Shown here in pieces: positions 60,582 through 61,071 of a stretch of 61,071 bases of DNA. Both the position numbers and the translations under genes were made by a program. Position 1 is the stretch's first letter. Every line of letters begins with the position of its first letter. The notes below the pieces were generated by a model. That model searched no databases. It saw only the letters and a program-made list of their open reading frames with translations, and was not told where the DNA came from. This stretch comes from Eubacteriaceae bacterium CHKCI004 (lineage in GTDB: Bacteria > Bacillota > Clostridia > Lachnospirales > Lachnospiraceae): positions 1 to 61,071 of the forward strand of contig FCNR01000070.1 in assembly GCA_900016875.1 (NCBI GenBank), in the 5' to 3' direction.

Positions 60582-61071
<490 letters not shown>

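Overview
The window looks like a chromosomal accessory region of a gut Firmicute, most likely Lachnospiraceae (Blautia/Dorea/Ruminococcus type). I infer this from strong AGGAGG ribosome sites, clostridial-type mobilisation genes (PcfB, VirD4, Maff2, TnpW/TnpX), a SpaA/CnaB surface protein with a sortase tail, and base composition that switches between AT-rich acquired blocks and GC-rich mobile-element blocks. No rRNA, tRNA or CRISPR array was seen.

Layout. (1) 1-6250: an IS graveyard (broken IS66 with a broken IS3 inside it, and an IS91-family element with a small companion gene) surrounding a defence-type module. The module has an XRE regulator with an operator over its promoter, an AbiF/Abi_2 HEPN-type protein, and a consensus promoter driving a ~60-nt structured RNA just downstream. 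(2) 6700-14200: an AT-rich defence-island-like stretch holding a membrane protein plus divergent sigma-like factor operon, an overlapping three-gene cassette of unknown function bordered by hairpins that share a 15-bp sequence, an IS256 remnant, and a 998-aa TOTE-type primase/SF2 helicase/PLD-like protein. (3) 14300-16900: small regulators (two near-identical XRE genes around an AbrB gene, and a third XRE) and one secreted protein. (4) 17190-34292: a capsule/exopolysaccharide operon. It contains a nucleotide-sugar 4,6-dehydratase, a truncated aminotransferase, UDP-glucuronate epimerase, UDP-glucose dehydrogenase, aminotransferase, ATP-grasp enzyme, NeuD/PglD-like acetyltransferase, initiating sugar-phosphate transferase, three glycosyltransferases, Wzy polymerase, Wzx flippase and two acyltransferases. 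The dehydratase, aminotransferase, acetyltransferase and initiating transferase together suggest a bacillosamine-like first sugar.

(5) 34300-51487: part of a conjugative element. It carries a structured leader, HTH protein, LexA-like repressor with a perfect promoter/operator, zinc ribbon, two paralogous sigma-region-4 proteins each behind the same leader RNA and tiny leader ORF, a protein whose C-terminus resembles that of FtsZ, an XRE regulator, a 1747-aa cell-wall adhesin, RepA, antirepressor, PcfB, VirD4 and the start of a Maff2 (VirB2-like) gene. (6) 51475-61071 (runs off the end): a second, GC-rich mobilisable Tn4451/TnpX-type element that appears to have inserted into and truncated the Maff2 gene. 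It carries a GntR/ABC-transporter operon, an alkyltransferase-like protein and a YrvL-like protein as cargo, followed by MobC, relaxase, RepA, DnaC-like loader, TnpW and a serine recombinase cut by the window end.

Most worth following up: the AbiF plus small RNA module, the three-gene cassette with flanking hairpins, the FtsZ-tail mimic next to an SOS-type repressor, and the duplicated leader RNA/sigma-like gene pairs. All calls come from reading the sequence and family knowledge; no database search was possible.
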